DNA of 39,954 nucleotides, from assembly GCA_947499005.1 (NCBI GenBank), contig CANMML010000032.1, positions 1 through 39,954 of the forward strand, read 5' to 3'. The DNA comes from an uncultured Aquimarina sp. (lineage in GTDB: Bacteria; Bacteroidota; Bacteroidia; Flavobacteriales; Flavobacteriaceae). Below the pieces are notes generated by a model. The model saw only the letters and a list, made by a program, of their open reading frames with translations. It was not told the origin of the DNA and did not search any database. This document shows positions 22,131 through 30,462 of the stretch, in pieces (positions within the stretch are counted from its first letter, which is position 1; each line of letters begins with the position of its first letter). Position numbers and translations under genes: made by a program.

Positions 22131-22562
22131 ATGAGTATTTTTATTAATCAAATAATTAAGGCTAGTAAGTATATAGAAATATCTAAGATAGAATTGTTTT
22201 CAAAATATTTTTCTGATAGTGAATTATATAAACTTGAAGATTCATTTTATTTAGAGTCAAAGAAGGATGGGATTTCATTGACATTTGATTTAGACTACTC
22301 TTTATATGCAATACATCTATATTCCGAAAATTATGAATCATATTCCTTATTTAGAGGAGATATTCCTAAAGAAGTTAATTTGGGAATGGATAGATTTGAA
22401 ATATTAAAAATATTAGAATCTTATTGTTATACCTCAGGTGGTGATGGTCAAGAAATATCTAATTGGATAAAGTTTAAATTAGAATTTTGCGATATTCACT
22501 TTCAATTTGATAATCTAAATAATGTGAACTTAATCACACTTTTTAATTTCTCTTGCTTATAG
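22131..22562 (+). CDS. Hypothetical protein, immunity-like
   Basis: A 143-residue acidic protein with no signal peptide. Its second half has the order LGMDRFEILKIL, a serine-glycine-rich turn (TSGGDGQE), NWIKFKLEFCDIHFQFDN and a final ITLFNF strand, a layout seen in small proteins linked to polymorphic toxin systems, where they act as immunity factors. The similarity is only at pattern level. It follows the previous small gene by 68 bases. Function unproven. Confidence 0.55.
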   Translation: MSIFINQIIKASKYIEISKIELFSKYFSDSELYKLEDSFYLESKKDGISLTFDLDYSLYAIHLYSENYESYSLFRGDIPKEVNLGMDRFEILKILESYCYTSGGDGQEISNWIKFKLEFCDIHFQFDNLNNVNLITLFNFSCL

Positions 22563-22711
22563 AGTGTTAGTAAGGTAAATACAATGTCTAGTTTAAGACT
22601 AGTATCTACAAAGAATTTCTTCGAAACTGATACAATAGAAGCTATTTAGTTTATTTTAGGTGTTTTAATATTAAAAACGAGTATAAGTGATTGAATATTT
22701 TATTTTTTAGA

Positions 22712-23197
22712 ATGAATTTACAAAATAGCTATGTAGCCACTAATTTTAAAACTAACGGTAGCGGTGAATTTAAAGATAGATATTTAGATGGTTTAAGAAG
22801 AATAGAATATATAATTCTAGTTGACAAAATAAATGAACTTAATTCATTCTCTAGAACTAAAATGGGAAAAGAAAGGAATAAAAGAAATTGGGAATCTTTG
22901 AAAATAAGACTTCATGTAGGTCAAATAGTTGAGGGGATTATTACTAGGGTAGAAACTTACGGAGTTTATATTGATATAGGAGAAATCTTTGAGGGTATTG
23001 TATTAATTCCACAACTTTCTTTAATTCCATTACAGAAATTAGAAGATTATCCTAAGCGAGGAGATTCTATAAAGGGAATTATAGTAGATTTTTCTGATGG
23101 TAAGAATTTAGATTATGAGTTTGCTAATATTAGTATAAGCGTAAAGCAATATTTAGGGAGGAATATTACCTTGGATAGCTCTGGAAAGAAAGAATAA
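22712..23197 (+). CDS. S1-like RNA-binding domain protein
   Basis: A 161-residue protein from the ATG at 22712 (a TTG at 22691 would add seven residues). The N-terminal part is charged and unassigned. The C-terminal part (about 60-145) matches an S1 OB-fold: LHVGQIVEGIITRVETYGVY, IDIGEIFEGIVLIPQLS, then a second strand pair ending ISISVKQY. S1 domains bind single-stranded RNA. Here it stands alone among small genes; whether it modulates translation or acts with its neighbours is unknown. Confidence 0.72.
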   Translation: MNLQNSYVATNFKTNGSGEFKDRYLDGLRRIEYIILVDKINELNSFSRTKMGKERNKRNWESLKIRLHVGQIVEGIITRVETYGVYIDIGEIFEGIVLIPQLSLIPLQKLEDYPKRGDSIKGIIVDFSDGKNLDYEFANISISVKQYLGRNITLDSSGKKE

Positions 23198-23302
23198 ACT
23201 GCTACTGCTCGTTTTAACGAGTAGCTCCCAATTTGATAATATATAAGGCCTAGCTACAAAATTTATAGAGTCAGAAGAAGGAATAGATGAATGATTTTTA
23301 TT

Positions 23303-23422
23303 ATGAAAGAATACATAACATTTAACATACTTGCTGTTATATTATTTGTTTTAATACCACTTAGTTTCTACTTTTTAGCAAAACAAATAAGGTCAAAATA
23401 TACAGGAGAAGTAAAGGGTTAA
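23303..23422 (+). CDS. Possible 39-residue membrane peptide
   Basis: ATG at 23303: MKEYITFNILAVILFVLIPL, then SFYFLAKQIRSKYTGEVKG. One strong hydrophobic helix with a basic tail, compatible with a small inner-membrane protein or a toxin-like peptide. No homologue that I can name. Codon composition fits the local AT-rich background, so chance is possible. Confidence 0.35.
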   Translation: MKEYITFNILAVILFVLIPLSFYFLAKQIRSKYTGEVKG

Positions 23423-23451
23423 TTACTTCTCTATTCTGTTTTGTGTTTTAT

Positions 23452-23583
23452 ATGATCTATTTAATTCTTCTTGTGTATTTTGATATAGAGTTAATAGTTT
23501 TAGGGGTTTTATATTTTATACATATCCCTATTTCTATATTAGGGTTTATTATTCTTTGCCAAGAAAAATACACTCCTTATTGA
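23452..23583 (+). CDS. Possible 43-residue membrane peptide
   Basis: ATG at 23452: MIYLILLVYFDIELIVLGVL, then YFIHIPISILGFIILCQEKY and TPY. Two hydrophobic stretches. It follows the 39-residue frame by 29 bases. In AT-rich DNA hydrophobic frames arise easily, so support is weak. The rest of the gap, 23584-24026, shows no convincing gene and only a leader before the PorE-like gene. Confidence 0.25.
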   Translation: MIYLILLVYFDIELIVLGVLYFIHIPISILGFIILCQEKYTPY

Positions 23584-24026
23584 TTAATGTTTCTTAGAAT
23601 TCTATAATTAAAACAAGTTTTTAGTAACATATTTTAGTCAAATTTCATTGTATTAGAAGACCTCTGAATGTTTCTAGTATATCAGAATGAATACAAGGAC
23701 TAGTATTATTGTTGTTAAAATGTTTCCAGACTTTACACTTTTTACAATAAAATTATTGTCAATTTCAAGATTAGTTATGTAGCCTTATTTTTGAAGTCTA
23801 GAAATAGCAGAGGTAAAGCATATAGGCAAATAAACCAAATCATTTACTTTTTAAAGCATAAACAGGTGTACTGAAACAAAAATGAAACTCTTTTTTGTCG
23901 ACTTTATGTGCAGGTTAACGAAAAATAAATGATAATAATTGTTTTTAAGTAATAGTATCCAACCATGTTAAAGTATTCTAAACGAGATTTAGTAATATTG
24001 TAGATCAAACAAATACAATTATAACT

Positions 24027-25976
24027 ATGAAGCAAGTATTACTAGTTGTTTTAAGTTTCATTTTTACGTTTTCGGCTTTAGCACAAAAATCAAAGACGAG
24101 AAAAGCAGATGCACTTTTCGATAGACTATCATATTTAAAAGCAGCAGAGCTTTATGAGAAGGAAGTTGAAAGCGGCAATACAGAACCTCGATTACTAAGA
24201 CGAATCGGAGATGCTTACTATTATAACGCTCGCATGACTGAGGCTGTGGTGTGGTATAAGAAATTAGCTGATCAGCAGGGAGAAAACATGGATGTGCAAT
24301 ACATGTTTCGCTACGCGCATGCATTACAAGGGTCGCAACAACCATTAGCAGCTGCCAAATGGATGGCTAAATTTTCGGATGCTGTAGAAAATGATGAAAT
24401 TTTGAAAAGGAATTTCGGAGGAACGACAATTGCAGAGGTGACTCAGAAGAAAGTAAATTATGAATTATTCAATCTGCCAATAAATACAGAATACTCAGAA
24501 TTTGGTTCTGCTATTTACGCAGATCGATTGGTATTTACTTCGGATCGTCCCAAAAGTAAAACAGATAAAGAATTGAATCCATGGACACAAACTCCATATT
24601 CGAACATGTGGTATGGGAAAATTCAAGAAAATAGGAAAGATGTTTTTGATGCTAAACTATTTGCAAGTCGTGCAACTACAGAAGTAAATGAATCTACCCC
24701 TGCCTTTACGAAGAATTTAAGAACTATGTATTTCACTAGAAATAACTTCACTTTCCGTAAAAAGTCAGATAAAGAAGGGACTACTAGATTAAAAATCTAC
24801 AAAGGAGAAGCAGAGGTAAAGAATAAAGAAATTACTTGGAAGAGCATAAAAGAATTGCCATTCAATAGTAATGAATACTCTGTAGGTCACCCAGCGTTAA
24901 CTAGAGATGAAACTAAATTGTTTTTTGCTTCCGATATGCCAGGGACAGTAGGAAAGAGTGATCTTTTCTATGTAGATGTTAATAAAGATGGAACTTATTC
25001 TGAACCAAAAAATATTGGAACAAAAGTAAATACAGAGGCTAGAGAAACCATGCCTGTATTTCATGGAGATACACTTTATTTTGCGACAGATGGTCGTGTA
25101 GGTTTTGGAGGGTTAGATATTTTCTATACCGTAATGAAAAAAGACGGTAGTTTTACAACTCCTGAAAATGCAGGATCGCCGTTCAATAGTAATGATGATG
25201 ATTTTGCGTTGGTTTTTGGAAAAGACAAGAAAACAGGATTCTTAACATCTAATCGTGAAGGAGGTCAAGGAGCCGATGATGTTTATTCTTTTGCGGCAAT
25301 TCCACCACCACCATGTGTGCAACGTATAAAGGGTACGGTAATTAATAAATTTAATGGCCAACGAATTGCGAATGCAAAATTAGCCCTTAGAGATTCTATA
25401 GGAAAAGTATTGAAACGCATTGAATCTAATGCTAAAGGAGAATACGATTTTGCTATAAAAATGCATTGTTCTGAAAAAGTGCGTATCGATGCAGTAAAAG
25501 AGGGATATTCTAGTGGAAAGAAATATGCCATTACTGATGATGTTACTGGAGAGACTTTTGTACCTATCGCTTTAGAACCTAACGATGCCATTATTATTCG
25601 TGATAAAGGAGTCATCAAGTTAGATTTAGATATTATATACTTTGATTTCGATAAAGACAATATTCGTCCAGATGCCGCTCAGGAATTGGATAAGATTGTT
25701 AGAATCATGAAAAAATATCCGAAAATGGAAATCAATATCGAATCACATACGGATTCTAGAGCTCCTTACGATTATAACATAGATTTGTCTGATCGTCGTG
25801 CTAAAAGCACGCGTCGTTACATTCTTTCTAATGGTATAGAAGATTATAGAATTAGAAGTGCAAAAGGATACGGAGAATCTCGTTTAGTTAATGAATGTAG
25901 TGATGGAGTTCCTTGTACCGAGGAAGCACATCAATTAAATAGACGTTCAGAGTTTATAGTACTACGTATCGAGTAA
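24027..25976 (+). CDS. PorE-like OmpA-family outer-membrane protein
   Basis: A 649-residue exported protein. A type I signal peptide (1-19, ending ALAQ) is followed by TPR-like helices (about 25-115), a PD40/WD40-like propeller with repeats such as RLVFTSDRP and TRDETKLFFASDMPG (about 155-420), a carboxypeptidase-regulatory-like domain (about 430-515), and an OmpA peptidoglycan-binding domain (about 530-649: YFDFDKDNIRPDA, NIESHTDSRA, LSDRRAKSTRRYI). This is the architecture of PorE, which anchors the T9SS to peptidoglycan; flavobacteria carry several paralogues. No PorP/SprF partner gene adjoins it, so it is a paralogue of uncertain role. Confidence 0.88.
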   Translation: MKQVLLVVLSFIFTFSALAQKSKTRKADALFDRLSYLKAAELYEKEVESGNTEPRLLRRIGDAYYYNARMTEAVVWYKKLADQQGENMDVQYMFRYAHALQGSQQPLAAAKWMAKFSDAVENDEILKRNFGGTTIAEVTQKKVNYELFNLPINTEYSEFGSAIYADRLVFTSDRPKSKTDKELNPWTQTPYSNMWYGKIQENRKDVFDAKLFASRATTEVNESTPAFTKNLRTMYFTRNNFTFRKKSDKEGTTRLKIYKGEAEVKNKEITWKSIKELPFNSNEYSVGHPALTRDETKLFFASDMPGTVGKSDLFYVDVNKDGTYSEPKNIGTKVNTEARETMPVFHGDTLYFATDGRVGFGGLDIFYTVMKKDGSFTTPENAGSPFNSNDDDFALVFGKDKKTGFLTSNREGGQGADDVYSFAAIPPPPCVQRIKGTVINKFNGQRIANAKLALRDSIGKVLKRIESNAKGEYDFAIKMHCSEKVRIDAVKEGYSSGKKYAITDDVTGETFVPIALEPNDAIIIRDKGVIKLDLDIIYFDFDKDNIRPDAAQELDKIVRIMKKYPKMEINIESHTDSRAPYDYNIDLSDRRAKSTRRYILSNGIEDYRIRSAKGYGESRLVNECSDGVPCTEEAHQLNRRSEFIVLRIE

Positions 25977-25995
25977 ACAAAGAAATAGTATCATA

Positions 25996-26034
25996 AAAAA
26001 AGGATCATTTATTTTTTTTAAATGATCCTTTTTA
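25996..26034 (+). terminator. Terminator after the PorE-like gene
   Basis: AAAAAGGATCATTT, loop, AAATGATCCTTTTT: a perfect stem with a T-tract on the plus strand and an A-tract on the other side. Confidence 0.85.
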
Positions 26035-26051
26035 ATTTTATAAAATAAAGG

Positions 26052-26081
26052 TTGTATTTTGAAATAAAATTTATATTTTTG
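26052..26081 (+). promoter_or_regulatory. Consensus Bacteroidetes promoter of rpmE2
   Basis: TTG at 26052-26054, exactly 19 bases, then TATTTTTG at 26074-26081. This is a full match to the -33/-7 pattern of the primary sigma factor and starts the L31 gene at 26107. Confidence 0.8.
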
Positions 26082-26106
26082 CAACCTCTAAAGAAAAGAT
26101 ATAGAC

Positions 26107-26358
26107 ATGAAACAAGGTATTCACCCAGATAGTTATAGATTAGTTGCATTTAAAGATATGTCTAATGAAGATGTATTCATTACTAAATCTACAGTAAATA
26201 GTAAAGAAACTATTGACATCGACGGTGTAGAGTATCCATTAGTGAAAATGGAAATCTCTAGAACTTCTCATCCATATTATACTGGGAAGTCAAAGTTAGT
26301 AGATACTGCAGGACGTATCGACAAATTCAAAAACAAATACGCAAAATTCAAAAAGTAA
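26107..26358 (+). CDS. rpmE2: 50S ribosomal protein L31, type B
   Basis: An 83-residue protein of the large ribosomal subunit. It has the type B start KQGIHPDSYRLVAFKDMSN and the segment SHPYYTGKSKLVDTAGRIDK, and lacks the four zinc-binding cysteines of type A L31. Type B forms replace the zinc form under zinc shortage in some bacteria, but in flavobacteria it is usually the normal copy. It is flanked by its own promoter and by terminators on both sides, so it is a single-gene unit. Confidence 0.97.
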   Translation: MKQGIHPDSYRLVAFKDMSNEDVFITKSTVNSKETIDIDGVEYPLVKMEISRTSHPYYTGKSKLVDTAGRIDKFKNKYAKFKK

Positions 26359-26376
26359 TTTTGTGTCTACCATATC

Positions 26377-26406
26377 AAAAAGCCTCGTTTTTACGAGGCT
26401 TTTTTT
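26377..26406 (+). terminator. Terminator after rpmE2
   Basis: AAAAAGCCTCGT, loop TTTT, ACGAGGCTTTTTTT: a GC-rich perfect stem with a T-tract. Confidence 0.92.
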
Positions 26407-26453
26407 ATGTCTTTAAATGAAAAGAAAGTAAATTCACCATAAAAATTTTCAAG

Positions 26454-27620
26454 ATGAATTACATTTTGTTTGATGGTCCTTATCGAGAGGCATTATTGCC
26501 TTTTACGTATACAAGGCCAGTAGCTGATATTCGAGTAGGGATATTGACAATTCGTGAGAAATGGGAGAAATATTTAAGATTAACGACTTCAACAGTTACA
26601 GAAGAATATCTTTCTGGAAAATGGCCTATGGTCGAATTAGAAAAGAATGTATTTATTCTTGGAAGTGCATTACCAAATAAAGCGCTTGTTGACCATATTC
26701 GTAGTTTAGAAGTGCGACAAGCTCTGTATAATGGAGAAGAATTAATTGCATTTTGTGTTGAAGAGGGAGAAGAACCAGATTTAGAAACCTTTCAAAAAAT
26801 AGCAGTTGAAGCTATATTAATCAAGCATACTTGGAATATTTTTAAAGAAAATGGTACACAGATCAAAGAAGATTTTCAAATAGTAACAGAAGATCTTATC
26901 TCTGAACCACTTTCGGATACTAATAGAGTGATTGGTGAAGGGAAAGTCTTCTTAGAAGAAGGAGCAACAGCAGAGTGTGCTATATTTAATACAAAGGGCG
27001 GAGACATCTATATAGGGAAAGATGCAACAGTCATGGAAGGAAGCATAATCCAAGGCCCTTTTGCATTATGTGAAGGAGCTACCGTTAAAATGGGAGCTAA
27101 AATATATGCCGATACGACTATTGGCCCCCATAGTAAAGTAGGAGGAGAGGTTGGAAACTCCGTTATTTTTGGATATTCAAACAAAGGACACGATGGGTAC
27201 TTGGGCAATTCAGTCCTTGGAGAGTGGTGTAATCTAGGAGCTGATACCAATACATCGAATCTTAAAAATAATTACGCAGAAGTACGTCTGTGGGACTATG
27301 AAACAGAAGGTTTTGCAAGGACTGGAGAACAATTTTGTGGTTTGATGATGGGAGACCATTCTAAGAGTGGAATCAATACCATGTTTAATACAGGTACAGT
27401 TATCGGGGTAAGCGCAAATATTTTTGGGGGAGGTTTTCCTAGAAATTTTATTCCTAGCTTTAGTTGGGGAGGAAGCGCAGGGTTTACAGAGTATAAAACT
27501 AGAAAGGCCTTCGAAGTAGCAGAAAAAGTAATGGATAGGCGTAAAATAGCGTTTACAGAAGAAGATAAATCAATCTTAGAATCCATATTTGAACAAAGTC
27601 AAAAGTGGCGTAATTATTAA
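26454..27620 (+). CDS. GlmU-like putative sugar nucleotidyltransferase
   Basis: A 388-residue protein of the Bacteroidetes GlmU-like family, often named glucose-1-phosphate thymidylyltransferase. The N-terminal part (1-110) starts NYILFDGPYREALLPFTYTR, typical of this family. The middle and C-terminal parts (about 150-380) contain hexapeptide-repeat left-handed beta-helix turns (GKDATVMEGSIIQGPFAL, GAKIYADTTIGPHSKVGGE). The likely reaction is nucleotidyl or acyl transfer on a sugar phosphate for cell-envelope synthesis. The exact substrate is unproven, and this is not classical GlmU. It lies 95 bases after rpmE2, behind its terminator. Confidence 0.85.
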   Translation: MNYILFDGPYREALLPFTYTRPVADIRVGILTIREKWEKYLRLTTSTVTEEYLSGKWPMVELEKNVFILGSALPNKALVDHIRSLEVRQALYNGEELIAFCVEEGEEPDLETFQKIAVEAILIKHTWNIFKENGTQIKEDFQIVTEDLISEPLSDTNRVIGEGKVFLEEGATAECAIFNTKGGDIYIGKDATVMEGSIIQGPFALCEGATVKMGAKIYADTTIGPHSKVGGEVGNSVIFGYSNKGHDGYLGNSVLGEWCNLGADTNTSNLKNNYAEVRLWDYETEGFARTGEQFCGLMMGDHSKSGINTMFNTGTVIGVSANIFGGGFPRNFIPSFSWGGSAGFTEYKTRKAFEVAEKVMDRRKIAFTEEDKSILESIFEQSQKWRNY

Positions 27621-27702
27621 GAAATCATAAATAAATCATTTTTTAATGTTGTGCATGAAATAATTACGCTAAATTGCGTCAAAATTTATTATAATTAACA
27701 AA

Positions 27703-27894
27703 ATGAGTAAAGGAACAGTTAAGTTTTTCAATGATGAAAAAGGATTCGGCTTCATCACTGAAGAAGGTTCAAACAAAGAGTATTTCGTACACATCTCTGG
27801 ATTAATAGACGAAGTAACAAAAGGAGATCAAGTAGAATTTGAATTAAAAGAAGGACGCAAAGGTATGAATGCCGTTGACGTTAAAGTAATATAA
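27703..27894 (+). CDS. Cold-shock-domain protein (CspA family)
   Basis: A 63-residue single OB-fold protein. RNP1 is KGFGFI and RNP2 is YFVHIS (in EYFVHISGL). It binds single-stranded nucleic acid and acts as an RNA chaperone, often in the cold or during growth changes. Length and sequence are normal for flavobacterial CspA. It is transcribed alone, with a strong terminator at 27983-28016. The leader is short (82 bases after the previous gene), so a long cold-responsive leader is not present. Confidence 0.95.
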   Translation: MSKGTVKFFNDEKGFGFITEEGSNKEYFVHISGLIDEVTKGDQVEFELKEGRKGMNAVDVKVI

Positions 27895-27982
27895 TTCGAG
27901 TACTGATTAGAGTTATTTTTAAAGCCGCACTACTCGATACCGCGAAAGCGCATCAAGTATCAAGCATTAAAAAACGTGTAGA

Positions 27983-28016
27983 GCACTATGTTATTTATTT
28001 AACATAGTGCTTTTTT
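27983..28016 (+). terminator. Terminator after the cold-shock gene
   Basis: GCACTATGTT, loop, AACATAGTGC, TTTTTT: a perfect 10-base stem with a six-T tract. Confidence 0.92.
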
Positions 28017-28118
28017 GATTTTAAGAAATAAAGGATTCTAGTGTCATCATTTGGGTTTAAGAATTAATGCAGAGATCACCAGTAAATCGTATAATGTAGT
28101 ATTTTAGCCCCAATTTAC

Positions 28119-28145
28119 CGTCACACCCGAGAAGTCGGGTGTCTC
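28119..28145 (+). repeat. REP-like element (CGTCACACCC...GGGTGTCTC)
   Basis: CGTC-ACACCCGA-GAAG-TCGGGTGT-CTC: an 8-base stem, the same head and tail as the elements at 3922, 28501 and in the 39.5-kb array. It lies in the gene-free stretch 28017-28574. In this stretch I see no convincing gene: a 48-residue frame at 28256-28402 (plus) and a 68-residue frame at 28189-28395 (minus) overlap each other, and neither is recognisable. Confidence 0.65.
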
Positions 28146-28500
28146 CTAAAAGAAAAGAAGACCTACAGTTTTTAGGGATGAGACTCCATTATAATTTTTC
28201 AATCTCGATAGCTGTTGGGGTGTAAGCGAAGGGTAAAGGGAATATTCTATTGATCATGACCGTAACAAGTTTTTTACTTGATCCCCTAAGTTTAATCCAT
28301 ATTATGAGACGAATTCTTATACTTACATCAAATTTAGCACGCGTAGTTGTTAGCTGTATAACTCTTGTACTTGCAATAAGTTGGTTTTTAATCAATAGAT
28401 AAATATCCGTAATCAGTAATAACCAGAATCAAATCACCCTGATCTGATAGCTATCGGATTTGTTGCAGTATCTAATTAAGAGTTTTAAAATGGATAGGGT

Positions 28501-28528
28501 GAGATTCCTTGTCAAGCAAGGAATGACA
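28501..28528 (-). repeat. REP-like element, reverse orientation
   Basis: GAGATTCCTTG, loop, CAAGGAATGACA; read on the minus strand it is TGTCATTCCTTG...CAAGGAATCTC. Same family as at 3922 and 28119, with a different but complementary stem. Confidence 0.65.
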
Positions 28529-28574
28529 AAACCTTATTAAAATATTATTGATTACGAATATTCACGAATCAATA

Positions 28575-29006
28575 TCAATTTATTTTAAATTCAAAACTTT
28601 TGCTGACAGTATCGTTAGAGAAACAAATACTATCACAATCAAATTCATCATCGGCATTGTATTCATAGCAATCTTCATCTATAGTCAGACTAACTTCAAT
28701 ATTAAAAACTCCAGTTTCAGAAGGGATTCCTTCAATTATAAGACTTCTACCATAAACAGAATAGACAAGCCCTTTAGGTAGTTTACCATTTAAAGTATAA
28801 TCATATATAAATCCATCATCATTAAGACTATTTTTTACTTCACTATCAATGGCCTGGTAAAATTCATGCCCGATGATCCCATTAGAAATACTGCTGGTTT
28901 TTATCTTAGGTTTTGAAGGAAAAAGTAGACAGTCATCAATAATTTCACTACAAGAATATAATGATGTTAATAAGATTAACAGTAAATATCTTTTAAAGTA
29001 AAGCAT
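28575..29006 (-). CDS. Hypothetical lipoprotein with Ig-like putative domain
   Basis: A 143-residue lipoprotein: signal YLLLILLTSLYSC with lipid Cys19. The mature part has the pattern of a putative Ig (He_PIG-like) domain: YDYTLNGKLPKGLVYSVYGR, then IIEGIPSETGVFNIEVSLTI, the usual 'G.P..tG.y.i.v' ending. Four later cysteines (DCYEY, DCDSIC and DDC near the start) suggest disulfides. Function unknown. It is downstream of SRPBCC and AraC on the same strand but separated by 36 bases. Confidence 0.72.
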   Translation of the reverse strand: MLYFKRYLLLILLTSLYSCSEIIDDCLLFPSKPKIKTSSISNGIIGHEFYQAIDSEVKNSLNDDGFIYDYTLNGKLPKGLVYSVYGRSLIIEGIPSETGVFNIEVSLTIDEDCYEYNADDEFDCDSICFSNDTVSKSFEFKIN

Positions 29007-29042
29007 CTTATAAGGTTAAATGATATTCTAACCTTACAAATA

Positions 29043-29483
29043 CTAGACCAATATCTTTTTCATGGCTGTTATAACAATATCCCAGCCTTCACTAGACTCC
29101 TTATATCTTTTTTCGGCATGCTCAGTTCCTCTAAAGTCTTGACTTAATGTTAATCGAGTACCATTATCTTCATCAGTTAACTCGTAGGTCATTTGAGCAT
29201 AATTTTGGGGGATATCTTTTATACCCAGATTAGGATCTAGCATAGAAAATGATACTTTTTCATTCTTTACAAATTCAGAAATAATACCCTTTACATAAGT
29301 GATCTCTTCATTTTTTTCTGTTTTGCCAATCCACAAAATAGGGGAACCAACTTCCCAATTGGAAACTACGCTACAGGCAAACATATATTGTTTCGTCATA
29401 TTAGGGTTTGTAAGTAAATCCCAAACTTGGTTTTTATTGGCTTCAAAAATTACTTCCTTTTCTATGATTAAAGATGTATCCAT
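29043..29483 (-). CDS. SRPBCC / AHSA1-like protein
   Basis: A 146-residue single-domain protein of the START/Bet v1-like SRPBCC fold, AHSA1 (Aha1 C-terminal-like) subfamily. Markers are VIFEANKNQVWDLLTNPNMTK at the start, GSPILWIGKTEKNEE in the middle and the C-terminal helix EGWDIVITAMKKIL (last 15 residues). These folds bind hydrophobic ligands or act on chaperones; the ligand is unknown. It lies 31 bases after the AraC gene on the same strand, so the two likely form a pair. Confidence 0.87.
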   Translation of the reverse strand: MDTSLIIEKEVIFEANKNQVWDLLTNPNMTKQYMFACSVVSNWEVGSPILWIGKTEKNEEITYVKGIISEFVKNEKVSFSMLDPNLGIKDIPQNYAQMTYELTDEDNGTRLTLSQDFRGTEHAEKRYKESSEGWDIVITAMKKILV

Positions 29484-29514
29484 GATATTACATTTAATGT
29501 GTAATCAAATATGG

Positions 29515-30420
29515 TTAAAGCTTTTTGGAGATGATTGTATCATCAGGAGTTTTTGTTATACTTTTAGGAGTGACTCCAAATAGATTTTTAAATGCTTTAG
29601 AAAAATGTTGAGGAGAACTATACCCTATTTCGTAAGCAATTTCTTTAGCTGTTTTATCAGTATCAAGTAACAATTGTTTGGCAAGTTCCATTCTACAGTT
29701 TTGTGTATATTCGAATACAGTAGTGCCAAATAGTTCTTTAAACCCTCGTTTTAACTTAAATTCATTAAGATTAACCTGATTAGAAATTTGATGTAAGGTT
29801 GGAGGATTGTCTATTCGATTATTGATAAACTCTTTGGCTTCAATTAGTTTTTTTCTATCAATGGAAGATATTAGGTGTTTTTTCTGTTTATCTGTGGTAT
29901 AAAGAGATGCTTGTAAAACTAAAAGCTCAATACTTTTAGAAAATAAGAATAAGTTCTTTAGTCCATCGTGATATGGGCAAGTTAGGATTTCTTTAATTAA
30001 TGATTGAATTTTAAAATTGTTAGTTTGCCATTCGGGTGATAAAATAGTGTTCCTATTGTTGACTATATCTTCGCAGAATTTTTTCAAAGGATCATTTCCC
30101 TTTTGTGCTATTTTAATAAATGAAGCAGTATTAAAATTGATTCCAAAGGTTTCAATACGCTTAGTGAGATTTTTTACGTTAAGTTCTAACCCCTTTGAGT
30201 ATATAATATTATTGTGATGACCAGAGAGGTGAAAAGAGGCTTCCATTTGAGGGAACGCTACATCATAAACTCCTTGTAAACCAAAGTGCAATCTAACAGC
30301 TTCAGTGTCATTTTTAGTAGTGTGTTCTTCAAAGGAATGGTAATCGATAATATTATGAGAAATAGAGATATTTTCTAATTCCCATAAAGAAGAGACCCGA
30401 TTTTCTATGTTGTTGGACAT
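29515..30420 (-). CDS. AraC-family transcriptional regulator (PchR-like)
   Basis: A 301-residue regulator. The N-terminal half is a sensing domain like the PchR-type group (RLHFGLQGVYDVAFP) and the C-terminal half (about 195-290) holds two helix-turn-helix motifs, ending AKEIAYEIGYSSPQHFSKAF and KNLFGVTPKSI. The ligand is unknown. Its immediate downstream neighbour is the SRPBCC gene, a likely target. Other targets cannot be judged from the window. Confidence 0.93.
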   Translation of the reverse strand: MSNNIENRVSSLWELENISISHNIIDYHSFEEHTTKNDTEAVRLHFGLQGVYDVAFPQMEASFHLSGHHNNIIYSKGLELNVKNLTKRIETFGINFNTASFIKIAQKGNDPLKKFCEDIVNNRNTILSPEWQTNNFKIQSLIKEILTCPYHDGLKNLFLFSKSIELLVLQASLYTTDKQKKHLISSIDRKKLIEAKEFINNRIDNPPTLHQISNQVNLNEFKLKRGFKELFGTTVFEYTQNCRMELAKQLLLDTDKTAKEIAYEIGYSSPQHFSKAFKNLFGVTPKSITKTPDDTIISKKL

Positions 30421-30462
30421 TGTTGCTTAGTATTAAATATAAGCGTCTATATATTTAGAAAG

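Noticed and set aside
23198..23236. GCTCGTTTTAACGAGT hairpin just after the S1-domain gene as a terminator
   Set aside because: The stem is short (six to nine pairs) and no T-run follows, so terminator function is not supported.
28189..28402. Two overlapping frames: 68 residues on the minus strand and 48 residues on the plus strand (28256-28402)
   Set aside because: They occupy the same bases on opposite strands; neither shows a recognisable motif or regular start context. It might be a relic, but I cannot name one.
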